Shown: positions 7,530 through 16,001, numbered from the stretch's first letter. The stretch is DNA of 30,527 nt from CAYSWS01 sp965603395 (GCA_965603395.1 CBFDCV010000007.1:1-30527); one strand, 5' to 3'. Notes: a model not told the origin generated them from the letters alone. Translations and numbers: made by a program.

Positions 7530-8804
7530 ATGAATACCGTTTTTAGGTTGTTAAAAAGAGTAATCACTGCCTTTTTAATAGTCACCATTATAATAATGGT
7601 GGTTAGTGCTGTTGTGGTGCTAATTAACAAAACTGTCCCTTGGCAAATGCTTTTGCCTAAAAAGGCCCCGCTTGAACCTCCTTCCACTTACAACATAGAA
7701 AAAAAGCAGGAAGCATGTGATGAAAAGGAAGTGTTAAAGGCAGCCAAGGTGTGTACTTTGTTGATAGGTGACGTTGAAAAACATGGTACCGGCTTTGTCG
7801 GTCCCGATGACAACTATCTAATCACCAACTATCATGTTGTAGATCATCACACCGATGGTTACGCTAATGTGTTTTACGACGGGGCGTTCCACTCATCCCG
7901 TATAGCAGGATTTTCCGTAGAAGATGATATTGCTGTTATTGCTCTTGAAGATAACTTACCCGGATGTCCTTGGACTGACAGCGGTGCCTTGGAACTGGCT
8001 GAAAGTGTGTTCGCCGTGGGATGGCCTAATAGTCCTTATGGCGAGTCCACCATCACCAAAGGTGTTTTTTCCAGATACGTTTACTTAAATGAAGACGCAA
8101 TTCCCATGATCCAAACGGACACTCCTATTAATCCCGGCAACTCCGGCGGTCCCCTGATCAATAAGTGCGGCGTGGTGGGCGTAAACACTTCTAAAGTAAA
8201 CTGGATCGATGAGACCGCTCCTTCTGAGGGCATAGGATATGCCATTTCCTCAAACTATGCTCAAAAAGTGGTGGGCAAGCTGATCCAAGAAGACAGCGGC
8301 GAACCTAAAATCCCCACCGAGAAGATCAGCCCGGATACCTCTTTATATGAAAACGCCGGCAACGAATACCAAAAAGAGTATCTTAACCCAAACTCCTTTG
8401 TAGCCTACAACTATGAGCAGGTTTTGTTTTGGGAGGACAGAAAGATGTACAATCAGGCCATACTAAATAGCTGGAAAAAGGCTAGAGACTCTGATTACGT
8501 TGAACAAGACAAATTGGAAAGTCTCATCGATAAAGTAGGAAGGGGCCTGGAAATTTCGGAAGTCTTGTGGGATGGATATACAAACTCAAAAATCACTTAT
8601 GTTCAAGTGTTAGAAATAAAGCAGGAGTATCTCTTTTTAAGCAAAGAGATTTCCGTTCTTTCTAATGAGTTAAATATTGAGGGAAGCATAAACTCCTACA
8701 AAAATTGCCTTGAGGCTTGGGAAAATTTGGAAGAAGAATATGATGATGATTTTTCAGAACAAAAAGAAGATTGTGGAAATATTTTAGAATTAGATAGTGA
8801 GTAA
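7530..8804 (+). CDS. Membrane-anchored trypsin-fold serine protease (HtrA/Deg-like, no PDZ)
   Basis: A 424-residue protease expected on the outer face of the membrane. An N-terminal anchor covers about residues 10-32. The protease domain (about 65-255) has the full triad: His102 in TNYHVVD, Asp133 in EDDIAVIAL, and Ser205 in NPGNSGGPL. Its layout resembles the S1C/HtrA family. The PDZ domains normally following the protease are absent. In their place is a 160-residue, helix-rich, acidic C-terminal region with two cysteines, probably an interaction or regulatory part. The last bases overlap the GTG start of the methyltransferase gene, so the two are coupled. Confidence 0.9.
   Translation: MNTVFRLLKRVITAFLIVTIIIMVVSAVVVLINKTVPWQMLLPKKAPLEPPSTYNIEKKQEACDEKEVLKAAKVCTLLIGDVEKHGTGFVGPDDNYLITNYHVVDHHTDGYANVFYDGAFHSSRIAGFSVEDDIAVIALEDNLPGCPWTDSGALELAESVFAVGWPNSPYGESTITKGVFSRYVYLNEDAIPMIQTDTPINPGNSGGPLINKCGVVGVNTSKVNWIDETAPSEGIGYAISSNYAQKVVGKLIQEDSGEPKIPTEKISPDTSLYENAGNEYQKEYLNPNSFVAYNYEQVLFWEDRKMYNQAILNSWKKARDSDYVEQDKLESLIDKVGRGLEISEVLWDGYTNSKITYVQVLEIKQEYLFLSKEISVLSNELNIEGSINSYKNCLEAWENLEEEYDDDFSEQKEDCGNILELDSE
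8785..8790 (+). promoter_or_regulatory. Possible -10 box of the methyltransferase gene
   Basis: TAGAAT within the end of the protease gene ends 7 nt before GTG 8797. This favours GTG 8797 over ATG 8806 as the start. Confidence 0.4.
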
Positions 8805-9594
8805 TATGGATCTTAAAAAACAGGTTATAAAAGAGCAGACTGATAAGATATGCGAACAATACAAGATCTCTAAAGAAGAGGTTAGCAAAATACTACTTAA
8901 CAAGCTGGAAAACAATCCCGATCTGCTGAACCTGGCAACCGGCTCCGCCACCACAAAAGAAGTTTATCGAACCAAAAAGTTCAAAGACTTTATCAAAAAA
9001 ACCAAAAAAGAAATTTACTACGATCTCAGAACTTACAAAAAAGAGTCCGATGATCTCATAAACTCCCACATATCGTCAAAAGAGCGCGCTCCCTACATCG
9101 AGAACCTTTTTATGCAAATTGACGGTTACCTTAAAAACGCGGAGACGGTGCTGGATCTTGGTGGAGGTCTATTCCCCGCTTCGTTCCCGTTTGAAAAGTA
9201 TCCAAAATTAAAAACTTATGTCTGGGTGGATAAGGACAAAGAGGCTTATCAAACGCTCAAAGATCAAAACTATAAAAAAGTGTTTCTTCATAATTACTCC
9301 ATAGGAGAAAAGGCCTGGAACTACTATCTACCCGATGACAAAAAGGGATTTGATTTTGTATTCATGCTAAAACTAATACCGGTTATTTACAGGCAACACA
9401 GAGAGCTGCTGGAACACATCTCTGAAATCCCATTTAAATATGCACTAGTGACCGGAAGTAAAGAGGCTATGGTCAAAAAACAGGACATTGAGAGTAGAGA
9501 AAACAAGGTTATAACCGGATTTATTACAAATTCTGGCAAGAAAATTGTTAAAAAGATAGATTTGCCCAACGAATTCGGCTACCTAATTCAATAG
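8797..9594 (+). CDS. ArmA/Rmt-like (FmrO family) 16S rRNA methyltransferase homologue
   Basis: A 265-residue Rossmann-fold methyltransferase. The N-terminal 85 residues are helical. The segment SHISSKERAP followed by a helix and VLDLGGGLFP (Asp120 in the SAM-binding loop) matches the arrangement HASTKER...VLDIACGLNP of RmtB/ArmA-type enzymes that methylate G1405 N7 of 16S rRNA. Two further landmarks fit: FDFVFMLKLIPVI against the family motif LIFKLLPLL, and the last strand EFGYLIQ. The CGLNP motif is changed to GGLFP, so this is a distant member whose target base is uncertain. The gene begins at GTG overlapping the protease stop by 8 bases, or at ATG 8806. The call is based on remembered family motifs, not an alignment. 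Confidence 0.65.
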   Translation: MSNMDLKKQVIKEQTDKICEQYKISKEEVSKILLNKLENNPDLLNLATGSATTKEVYRTKKFKDFIKKTKKEIYYDLRTYKKESDDLINSHISSKERAPYIENLFMQIDGYLKNAETVLDLGGGLFPASFPFEKYPKLKTYVWVDKDKEAYQTLKDQNYKKVFLHNYSIGEKAWNYYLPDDKKGFDFVFMLKLIPVIYRQHRELLEHISEIPFKYALVTGSKEAMVKKQDIESRENKVITGFITNSGKKIVKKIDLPNEFGYLIQ

Positions 9595-9627
9595 CCCCAT
9601 ATTTCCCATTACAACAAACAAAATTGC

Positions 9628-9656
9628 ATCATTTACAGCCCTGCAAATGATAGAAT
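9628..9656 (+). promoter_or_regulatory. Palindrome overlapping the pgi promoter
   Basis: The 24-base inverted repeat 9628-9651 has arms ATCATTT and AAATGAT around CAG/CTG, with one A:C mismatch and a non-pairing centre. Its right end runs into the extended -10 TGATAGAAT (9648-9656). ATG 9670 follows, giving a leader of about 7 nt. No T-run follows, so an operator is more likely than a terminator for the upstream gene. Confidence 0.45.
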
Positions 9657-9669
9657 TATTTCACCGGAT

Positions 9670-10947
9670 ATGATATTTAGATTCGAAGAGACAGCACATG
9701 TTACTAAAGAAGAGTTGTCTGCCGAGGCTCCAAATCTAGAGCCCTACATTGAAAGGCTCAACAAAGTGGCTGAAGCCGATAACTACATGTATGAGGAAAG
9801 CTCTATTAACCTTCCTTTTGACGGAGATATCCTGGAAAAGATCCTGAAATTACGTGAAAAATACGTTTCTCCCAAATTAAAGTACATCATTGATATTGGC
9901 ATCGGTGGCTCTAATTTGGGCACTAAAGCAGTGTACGATGCGCTTTACGGGTATTTTGATACTGTTGAGCCTAACAGATACCCAAAAATGATCTTTGCGG
10001 ATACAAATGATCCGACTTTTATATATAAACTTTATGAGTTTTTGAGAACCCATGTGGACGATCCTAGGGAAATGGTAATTAACGCCATTAGCAAATCAGG
10101 CAAAACCACAGAAACCATAGTGAATTTAGACATCATCGCCAGTAATGTGCCTTTTGCCAAGGACAGATTGGTTATTACCACCGAATACAACTCCAATCTT
10201 TGGAAAACCGCCAGGAGTTTAGACATTGATTGCCTACCTATCCCCGGCAAAGTGGGTGGTAGATTTTCTGTTTTTTCCAGTGTGGGCTTGTTTCCTTTAG
10301 CCTGTTTGGGTGCAGATATTTCAGAGTTGTTAAAAGGTGCCATGGAGGCTAGAAAAGAATGTCTAAACAAAAACCCGCTGAGAAATCCGGCTGCTATTTC
10401 GTCCATTATAATTTTCTCTAATTACATTAAGGGTAAGTTGATCCATGATCAGTTCTTTTTCCACCCGGAACTGGAATCATTAGGTAAGTGGTACCGTCAA
10501 CTCATGGCGGAGAGCATCGGTAAGGACGGTAAGGGTGTTACACCTACGGTATCTATCGGTTCCGTTGATCTGCACTCCATGGGACAGCTGTATTTGGGTG
10601 GTATTAAAGACAAGATGTTCACTTTCATATCCACAAAAAACCCCACCAAAGATATAAGCGTACCTCAAGAACCATTGCTGGAAATCCTAAGCGAGGTAGA
10701 AGAAAAAAGCACCTCTGAGATCATGAACGCTATCCTGGGGGGTGTTAAAATAGCCTTCATGAAAAAAGACCTGCCGTTCATGGAGATCATATTAGATGAC
10801 ATCTCTCTAAGTTCTCTTGGCCAATACATGCAATTTAAAATGATGGAAATGATGATGTTAGGCAAGCTTTTAGGTGTAAACGCATTTGACCAACCCAGCG
10901 TTGAGAGTTATAAACAAGAAACAAGAAAAATTCTTAGGGGTCAATGA
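9670..10947 (+). CDS. pgi: Glucose-6-phosphate isomerase
   Basis: The enzyme interconverts glucose 6-phosphate and fructose 6-phosphate in the cytoplasm. The 425-residue sequence has the family landmarks: DIGIGGSNLGTKAVYDAL in the first sugar-phosphate loop, NAISKSGKTTETIVN (the SKSGTT phosphate loop), and VGGRFSVFSSVGLFPLA containing the signature VGGRFS. The central GSVDLHSMGQLYLGG matches the active-site histidine segment, and the C-terminal VNAFDQPSVESYKQETRKIL is the usual ending with the catalytic-region lysine. Length is at the short end for bacteria. The stop overlaps the start of the glycosyltransferase gene by 4 bases, indicating an operon. Confidence 0.95.
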   Translation: MIFRFEETAHVTKEELSAEAPNLEPYIERLNKVAEADNYMYEESSINLPFDGDILEKILKLREKYVSPKLKYIIDIGIGGSNLGTKAVYDALYGYFDTVEPNRYPKMIFADTNDPTFIYKLYEFLRTHVDDPREMVINAISKSGKTTETIVNLDIIASNVPFAKDRLVITTEYNSNLWKTARSLDIDCLPIPGKVGGRFSVFSSVGLFPLACLGADISELLKGAMEARKECLNKNPLRNPAAISSIIIFSNYIKGKLIHDQFFFHPELESLGKWYRQLMAESIGKDGKGVTPTVSIGSVDLHSMGQLYLGGIKDKMFTFISTKNPTKDISVPQEPLLEILSEVEEKSTSEIMNAILGGVKIAFMKKDLPFMEIILDDISLSSLGQYMQFKMMEMMMLGKLLGVNAFDQPSVESYKQETRKILRGQ

Positions 10948-12515
10948 ACAAAAAACACTTTTTTTTAATCTTTTGTATCCTGCTCTGCGGACTAGTATTA
11001 CGGCTATACCATATTGAATTTGGCCTTCCTCACAGTTTTTATGCTGATGAGCCCGAGTTTGCTGAACCGGCCATTAAATATACTTATGAGATCAGAAACA
11101 TTATCAAAAGCGGTGATTACTACAAACTGTTCCCTGTTTCTTTTGTCTACGGAACTTTCACCTCCTACCTTTTTACTTTCGCTACCATGGGATTTAGTAA
11201 ATTGAATAACTTGCTGGGAATAGGTTTCGATAAAACTACACTCTATATTTTCATGAGATCGCTTAATGCTGTAATGTCTCTTTTGGTTGTTATAGCTACA
11301 GCAGTTCTGAGTTTTAAAATAAGCAAAAAGAGACTGGTCTTTTATACGGTTCTGATATTGGGGGCCCTCAACTGGAAGTTAATAGTTCACGCTCACTATT
11401 TAAACGCTGATTTAATGCAGACTATTATGCTTTCCATTTCTTTTTTGACGTTGTTTTATTACTACAAGAACGGTCCTGATAATAAGTTTAGTGTTCTAAC
11501 AGGTATATTTTTTGGCCTAGCGCTTGGTACCAAGGTCACTACCTTACTATCCTTACCTCTTTTTTATTATGTCTTTGGGCAGAAGAAGGATTACATGGGC
11601 ATAGTAGGTTTTACTTCGGTTACGGCGCTCGCCTTCTTGGCCACTAATCCCTTCTCCTTTATATTAGGTAATAGATTTGCCTTGAGAATCTTAGAAATGT
11701 TCACCCATGAAGGCGGTATGGTTTTTGATTCAGTTGATTTAACTTTATATAAGTACTTTTTAGCGCTGGGATTTATGACCACACCGCTGGTTTTGTTTAC
11801 ATCTCTTACTGGTATATTCAAAAGTATAAAAAGCAAAGTTGAATACCCCTTTCATTATTTCCTAGTAGGCAACATCATAATCTATTTACTATTCTTCACA
11901 CTTCAAAGCAGACGTGTAGACAGGTGGCTTCTTCCCATATTACCCATTGTTTTGATTTATGCGGGTATGGGTATGGGTATTTTATTCGAAAGGGTTAAAA
12001 GCAAGGCTGTTTTGGCGTTTGTTTTGGTAATCCTTGTAGCAAGCTATCTTTATTTCCCAGCTCTCTTACTAGCCCAATTCCAAAAATATACGCCAAAGGC
12101 AGAGGCGTATCTGTGGATGAGAGATAATCTGAACCCCGCTAAAAGAGTTTTAGCGTATACGGAGGAGGGGTTAGATCCTATAAATAAATTGCCTGAGTCT
12201 AAGGTGTATAAACTACCGGTGTATTCAACTGAAAATGCACAGTTTTTCTCACCGGCGCCAACTGAGTACTACCACTACGTAGTAATATCTTCCCGTCCCA
12301 TGCAAAACTACAAACGTACGACTGTGCGTAATGAGCACCCTTACTACTTTGATAAGTGGGATAAGTTTGAGAAAAGTCTTTCTGACCCTGAAAAATATAA
12401 GCTCATAAACCAATTTGTACTACCAAAACCTAACCTCATACCGTTATCTGATGTTTTCATCTATGAGAACCTAGGCAAAATAAAACCTCCCCCACCCTCT
12501 GTTGACACCCCATAG
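10944..12515 (+). CDS. GT-C glycosyltransferase, PMT/GT39-like polytopic membrane protein
   Basis: A 523-residue protein with roughly ten or eleven membrane helices followed by a soluble C-terminal tail of about 135 residues. The first extracytoplasmic loop carries the acidic motif FYADEPEFAEPAI (near residues 32-44), which resembles the catalytic DE motif of protein O-mannosyltransferases and ArnT-like enzymes using polyprenyl-phosphate sugars. Such enzymes transfer a sugar to proteins, lipids or wall polymers outside the membrane. The ATG overlaps the pgi stop (ATGA) and an AGGGG precedes it, so translation is coupled to pgi. Exact donor and acceptor are unknown. Confidence 0.75.
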   Translation: MNKKHFFLIFCILLCGLVLRLYHIEFGLPHSFYADEPEFAEPAIKYTYEIRNIIKSGDYYKLFPVSFVYGTFTSYLFTFATMGFSKLNNLLGIGFDKTTLYIFMRSLNAVMSLLVVIATAVLSFKISKKRLVFYTVLILGALNWKLIVHAHYLNADLMQTIMLSISFLTLFYYYKNGPDNKFSVLTGIFFGLALGTKVTTLLSLPLFYYVFGQKKDYMGIVGFTSVTALAFLATNPFSFILGNRFALRILEMFTHEGGMVFDSVDLTLYKYFLALGFMTTPLVLFTSLTGIFKSIKSKVEYPFHYFLVGNIIIYLLFFTLQSRRVDRWLLPILPIVLIYAGMGMGILFERVKSKAVLAFVLVILVASYLYFPALLLAQFQKYTPKAEAYLWMRDNLNPAKRVLAYTEEGLDPINKLPESKVYKLPVYSTENAQFFSPAPTEYYHYVVISSRPMQNYKRTTVRNEHPYYFDKWDKFEKSLSDPEKYKLINQFVLPKPNLIPLSDVFIYENLGKIKPPPPSVDTP

Positions 12516-12530
12516 CACAAATGATAATGT
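12502..12530 (+). promoter_or_regulatory. Promoter of the candidate non-coding RNA (perfect TTGACA)
   Basis: TTGACA at 12502-12507 lies in the last codons of the glycosyltransferase gene. At 17 bases distance is TAATGT (12525-12530); the overlapping GATAAT (12523-12528) gives a 15-base spacer. Transcription would start about 12535-12540. Confidence 0.65.
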
Positions 12531-12536
12531 TGTGTT

Positions 12537-12717
12537 ATCGGAGCTACGACGAATCCCGATTTTGATTCCGCCTGTAAAAGTCGCACGGACAAACTGGATC
12601 GATCGACACGTTCAGCTCCATGGGGCTCTGGTACTGGGAGAAGGAAAGTGTTGTGGTTGAGTAGCTCCGCATATTGCGGGATCGTCAACAACTACACCCA
12701 GTACTAGAGCTTTTTTT
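12537..12717 (+). ncRNA. Candidate structured non-coding RNA of about 180 nt
   Basis: No convincing reading frame fills this gap, but it has a promoter with perfect TTGACA and ends in a stem plus seven T. Domain 1: GGAGCT (12540-12545) pairs with AGCTCC (12614-12619), extended by ACG/CGT, and encloses small hairpins such as GAATC/GATTC. Domain 2: the 14-bp stem GCTCTGGTACTGGG (12625-12638) with CCCAGTACTAGAGC (12697-12710), with a further imperfect helix inside (12648-12660 with 12685-12696) and the tip hairpin CCGCA-TAT-TGCGG (12667-12679). A second AGCTCC (12663-12668) could compete for GGAGCT, so two alternative folds are possible. It does not show the conserved cores of RNase P RNA, SRP RNA or tmRNA and is not a 6S-like single rod. 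Class unknown. It converges on rpoD, ending one base short of its stop codon. Confidence 0.6.
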
Positions 12718-12718
12718 C

Positions 12719-14020
12719 TTACAAATAATCTCGGAGGCGCTTACTTCTAGATGGGTGCCTTAACTTCCTTAAAGCTTTAGCTTCAATTTGTCTTATTCGT
12801 TCCCTGGTAACTCCAAATTCTCTACCTACCTCTTCTAAGGTCCTTGTCCTGCCATCTTTCAAACCAAACCTCAAAGCTAGCACACGTCTTTCTCTAGGAT
12901 TTAATGTTTCCAGAACCTCGTCAATATGCCCTTTTAATAATTCCTGGCTAGCAGAATCAAACGGAGAAACAGTAACCTCATCTTTAATAAACTCTTTCAA
13001 CCTGGTGTCTTCTTCTTTACCAACCGGAGTTTCCAAAGAAGTGGTATCCTGAGAAATTCTTTCAATCTCGTGAGCTTTGTCAGAATCAATACCCATAACT
13101 TTAGAGATCTCTTCCGGAGTAGGAGGTCTTTGCAACTTCTGTTCCAGCTCACGCTCAATCTTTTTATATTTATTTATAGTTTCCACCATGTGCACAGGAA
13201 TCCTAATAACCTTAGCCTGATCAGCAATAGCTCTGGTTATGGCCTGCCTGATCCACCAGGTAGCATAAGTAGAAAACTTAAACCCTCTACGCCAGTCAAA
13301 TTTTTCCACTGCCCGCATCAAGCCGATGTTTCCTTCCTGAATCAAGTCCAGAAAATGCAAACCCCTGCCCATGTATTTTTTAGCAATAGACACCACCAAC
13401 CTTAGGTTAGCCTTAGCCAACAGGTCAGCTGCATCTTGGTCACCTTTTTCTGCTCTTTTAGCCAGGTACACCTCTTCTTCCGCTTTCAACAAGTCAACCT
13501 TGCCTATCTCCCTCAAATACATTCGAACCGGATCTGAAGACACGGTTTTATCCAGTTTGCCTTTAGTTAAATCAATTTCCTTAATACCGGCAAGCTTCTC
13601 CGCTTCCTTCTCAGATTCCACATCAAAAACATCGATCTTAGCTTCCATTAATCTTTCGTAAAGGAAATCTAATGTTTCAATTTCTTCTTCTGCGAGAGGG
13701 AATAGCTCCAATATCTGACTTAACGTTAGGTATCCCTGTTTTTTACCTACGGTAATAAGCTTTTTGATGTTCCTCTCTTTTAAATCAATGTTTTTTGTAC
13801 CTTTTTCAGCGGTTTTCTTCTTCTTCTTTTTTACCTCTTTCTTGGCAACCTTTTTTGCTTTGCTTTTTGGAGCTGCACTTTTTGTAACCTTTCTTTTTTT
13901 CTTAGCCTCCTTCTTTACTACTTTCTTAGCCACTTTCTTCTTGGTAGATTTTTGTGGTTTCTTCTTTGTGGTCTCTTTTGGACTATTTTTAGTTTTTGTA
14001 CTTTTACTTTTTTTAGCCAT
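12719..14020 (-). CDS. rpoD: Principal RNA polymerase sigma factor (sigma-70) with lysine-rich N-terminal tail
   Basis: The housekeeping sigma factor, directing RNA polymerase to -35/-10 promoters. Residues 1-76 are extremely basic, about half lysine with Ala/Ser/Thr/Pro between, like a histone-H1 tail. Residues 77-135 are a region 1.1-like helical domain. Then come region 1.2 (DPVRMYLREIGKVDLL), regions 2.1-2.4 (NLRLVVSIAKKYMGRGLHFL, DLIQEGNIGLMRAVEKFDW, FKFSTYATWWIRQAITRAI), region 3, and region 4 ending in GREFGVTRERIRQIEAKALR. At 433 residues it lacks the large non-conserved insert of E. coli sigma-70. It starts one base after the dnaG stop, with no Shine-Dalgarno, so the two form an operon with coupled translation, the classical dnaG-rpoD pair of macromolecular synthesis operons. 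Confidence 0.96.
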   Translation of the reverse strand: MAKKSKSTKTKNSPKETTKKKPQKSTKKKVAKKVVKKEAKKKRKVTKSAAPKSKAKKVAKKEVKKKKKKTAEKGTKNIDLKERNIKKLITVGKKQGYLTLSQILELFPLAEEEIETLDFLYERLMEAKIDVFDVESEKEAEKLAGIKEIDLTKGKLDKTVSSDPVRMYLREIGKVDLLKAEEEVYLAKRAEKGDQDAADLLAKANLRLVVSIAKKYMGRGLHFLDLIQEGNIGLMRAVEKFDWRRGFKFSTYATWWIRQAITRAIADQAKVIRIPVHMVETINKYKKIERELEQKLQRPPTPEEISKVMGIDSDKAHEIERISQDTTSLETPVGKEEDTRLKEFIKDEVTVSPFDSASQELLKGHIDEVLETLNPRERRVLALRFGLKDGRTRTLEEVGREFGVTRERIRQIEAKALRKLRHPSRSKRLRDYL

Positions 14021-14021
14021 A

Positions 14022-15788
14022 TTAAACTAATTTCTTCGATAACTCACTAAACTCCTTAGAAAGTTCTTCTATCTTTTTAGCATCTGTTTCTAACTCCGCA
14101 AGTTTTATTTGTTCACTAATTTTTTTCAGCTTTCTCTTGATAGATTCTTTTTCTATACGAGAAATGGCTGACTCTATTTCTCTGACAAATAAAATTCTGT
14201 TGGAAGTTAGATCTCCCAAATCCCAAAGATACATTTCTAAGGTAAGTTCCTTAAACTTTGGATCTATCTTCTCTGTAAAGTATTTTATATCAAACTCTTT
14301 AGGCTTACTATCTATATATTTTTTCAGCTCTTCGAATATAATTGTGTTTCTCTCTACGGTAAAGTCTTCCGAATCAAGTTTATACAAGAATTGCCCCATA
14401 GTGTCAAGCCTTGCTTTAAGGAGAAGCGCCAACAGATATTCTTCTGGAGATTTTTTCATCTCCTGCTGCATTTTGGCGTTTTCCTTTGACTTTTTTTCAT
14501 CCTCTTTTGATTTAAATTCCTTAGGTTCTTTTAACGCTCCTCTTATAGCTTCTTCGCTGGTACTAATTTTTTCTGACAGCTCTTTAACATAGTGATCCAA
14601 CACCACATTGTTACTTATTTTCGAAAATACAGGTGCCAAATATTCCACTATTCTTTTTTTGCCGTAAGCTGTTTCCTTCTTATATCTTTTTAGCGCGTTG
14701 GCTAAGTAAAAATCGTAAATAGGTATTGGGTTTTTTAAGGCTTTTTTGGCTGCTCCGGCACTCTCCTTAAGATAATCGTCCAAATCATCATAAGATTCCG
14801 GGATCATGGCTACTTTGACATCAAAATCAAAGGGCTCAGCCAACGCCAGCGCTCTGGCGGTAGCGTTTAAACCGGCATCATCTGAATCAAAACAGAAAGT
14901 GAGCTCCTTTGTATAACGTGAAATGATCTTTAATTGCACAGAAGTTAAGGATGTCCCGGAGGCAGCCACTACATTTGTAATATCGTTTTGCCAAGCCTTT
15001 ATTACATCCATTTGTCCCTCCACAAAAATAGCCCCGTCTTTTTTAACAGCTGCTTTGGCTTTATCAAGCCCATACAAAAAGGCGCTTTTATTAAAAACGA
15101 TGGTTTCTTGGGTGTTCAAGTATTTTGGGTCCCTGCCTACTACATCTCTTCCGCTGTAACCCACTATTTTCCCTGACACATCAACAAAAGGGAATACTAT
15201 CCTACCTCTAAATTTGTCTATAAAACCTTCTCCTGATCTTCTTGCCATGACTACCCCTGTAATTAATAGGTTTTCATCAGAGTGGCCTTTTTTATTTAGA
15301 AATTGGTATAAAGTATCCCAGGTATTGGGCGCATAGCCTAATTTGAAAGCTCTAATGGTCCTGTCATCAAACCCTCTCTTCTTTTTCAAGTACTCTAAAG
15401 CTTTTCTACCCGATTTATGCTTCATCAATAAATAATGATAAAACTCAGCTGCCATCAAGTTAATTTCAAAAGCTTTGGCTTTTTTCTTGTAATTGGGATC
15501 GTGTTGGCGTCTTTCAATCTTTACACCGGCTTTTTCAGCCAAAATTTCTAGAGCTGAGTTAAAGTCAACACCTTCCATCTTCTCAACAAAATTGAAAATA
15601 TCTCCGGCCTCACCACAGCCAAAACACTTGTATATCTGCAGTTCCGGAGAAACCATGAAAGAAGGTGTGTCTTCAGAATGAAACGGGCACAAAGCTTTAT
15701 AGTTTTTTCCTGACTTTTTCACAGAAATATAACCGGCAATGACGTCGGTAATATCAAGATTTTGCTTAATTTGGGAAACTGTGTCCAT
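14022..15788 (-). CDS. dnaG: DNA primase
   Basis: Makes the RNA primers for replication at the fork together with the DnaB helicase. The 588-residue sequence has the three expected parts. First is an N-terminal CHC2 zinc finger (Cys34, His37 in CPFH and Cys55, Cys58 in CFGC). The second is the catalytic core with RGRIVFPFVD and the Toprim motifs IFVEGQMDVI (acidic Glu near 257) and CFDSDDAG (about 299-306). The third is a C-terminal helicase-interaction region from about 440, ending in a Glu/Lys-rich coiled-coil-like helix. The start is set by MDTVSQIKQNLDITDVI and by an extended -10 box 8 nt upstream. It is followed after one base by rpoD. Confidence 0.96.
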   Translation of the reverse strand: MDTVSQIKQNLDITDVIAGYISVKKSGKNYKALCPFHSEDTPSFMVSPELQIYKCFGCGEAGDIFNFVEKMEGVDFNSALEILAEKAGVKIERRQHDPNYKKKAKAFEINLMAAEFYHYLLMKHKSGRKALEYLKKKRGFDDRTIRAFKLGYAPNTWDTLYQFLNKKGHSDENLLITGVVMARRSGEGFIDKFRGRIVFPFVDVSGKIVGYSGRDVVGRDPKYLNTQETIVFNKSAFLYGLDKAKAAVKKDGAIFVEGQMDVIKAWQNDITNVVAASGTSLTSVQLKIISRYTKELTFCFDSDDAGLNATARALALAEPFDFDVKVAMIPESYDDLDDYLKESAGAAKKALKNPIPIYDFYLANALKRYKKETAYGKKRIVEYLAPVFSKISNNVVLDHYVKELSEKISTSEEAIRGALKEPKEFKSKEDEKKSKENAKMQQEMKKSPEEYLLALLLKARLDTMGQFLYKLDSEDFTVERNTIIFEELKKYIDSKPKEFDIKYFTEKIDPKFKELTLEMYLWDLGDLTSNRILFVREIESAISRIEKESIKRKLKKISEQIKLAELETDAKKIEELSKEFSELSKKLV

Positions 15789-15795
15789 TAGAGAT

Positions 15796-15804
15796 TGTAT
15801 AGCA
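15796..15804 (-). promoter_or_regulatory. Extended -10 promoter of dnaG-rpoD
   Basis: On the - strand TGCTATACA is a TGN-TATACA extended -10 ending 8 nt before the dnaG ATG. The mRNA would be leaderless or have a one-base leader. Confidence 0.6.
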
Positions 15805-15854
15805 CACTTTTTGCTTTTTTGAAAATGAAAACTACGCCTTAAAGCGCGTATTTA

Positions 15855-15944
15855 TGGCGGAGGGAGGGGGATTCGAACCCCCGTGCCCGTTTCCGGGCGC
15901 GTCGCTTTCCAGGCGAGCCAGTTTAACCACTCCTGCATCCCTCC
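15855..15944 (-). tRNA. tRNA-Ser (anticodon GGA)
   Basis: A 90-nt type II tRNA with acceptor GGAGGGA/TCCCTCC, D arm, anticodon loop CTGGAAA (GGA, codons UCC/UCU), long variable arm CCCG-GAAA-CGGG, T arm GGGGG-TTCGAAT-CCCCC, G73 and an encoded CCA. Position 27-43 of the anticodon stem appears to be a C-C mismatch. Confidence 0.95.
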
Positions 15945-15965
15945 ATAACGATACAAAGCAAAGGG

Positions 15966-15994
15966 ATTTTACCCCAAGTTCTAAGCCATTACAA
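15966..15994 (-). promoter_or_regulatory. Promoter of tRNA-Ser(GGA)
   Basis: On the - strand TTGTAA (15989-15994) and TAAAAT (15966-15971) are 17 bases apart, and the -10 is 21 bases before the tRNA 5' end. Confidence 0.6.
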
Positions 15995-16001
15995 AGCTGT
16001 T

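Noticed and set aside
12537..12717. Identification of the structured RNA as RNase P RNA
   Set aside because: GAAGGAAAGTG resembles the GAGGAAAGTCC core, but the second conserved core (ACAGAA) is missing and the RNA is too short.
13764..14030. A Phe-rich 88-residue + strand frame
   Set aside because: It is the antisense of the lysine-rich rpoD tail; lysine codons AAA/AAG read as Phe/Leu on the other strand.
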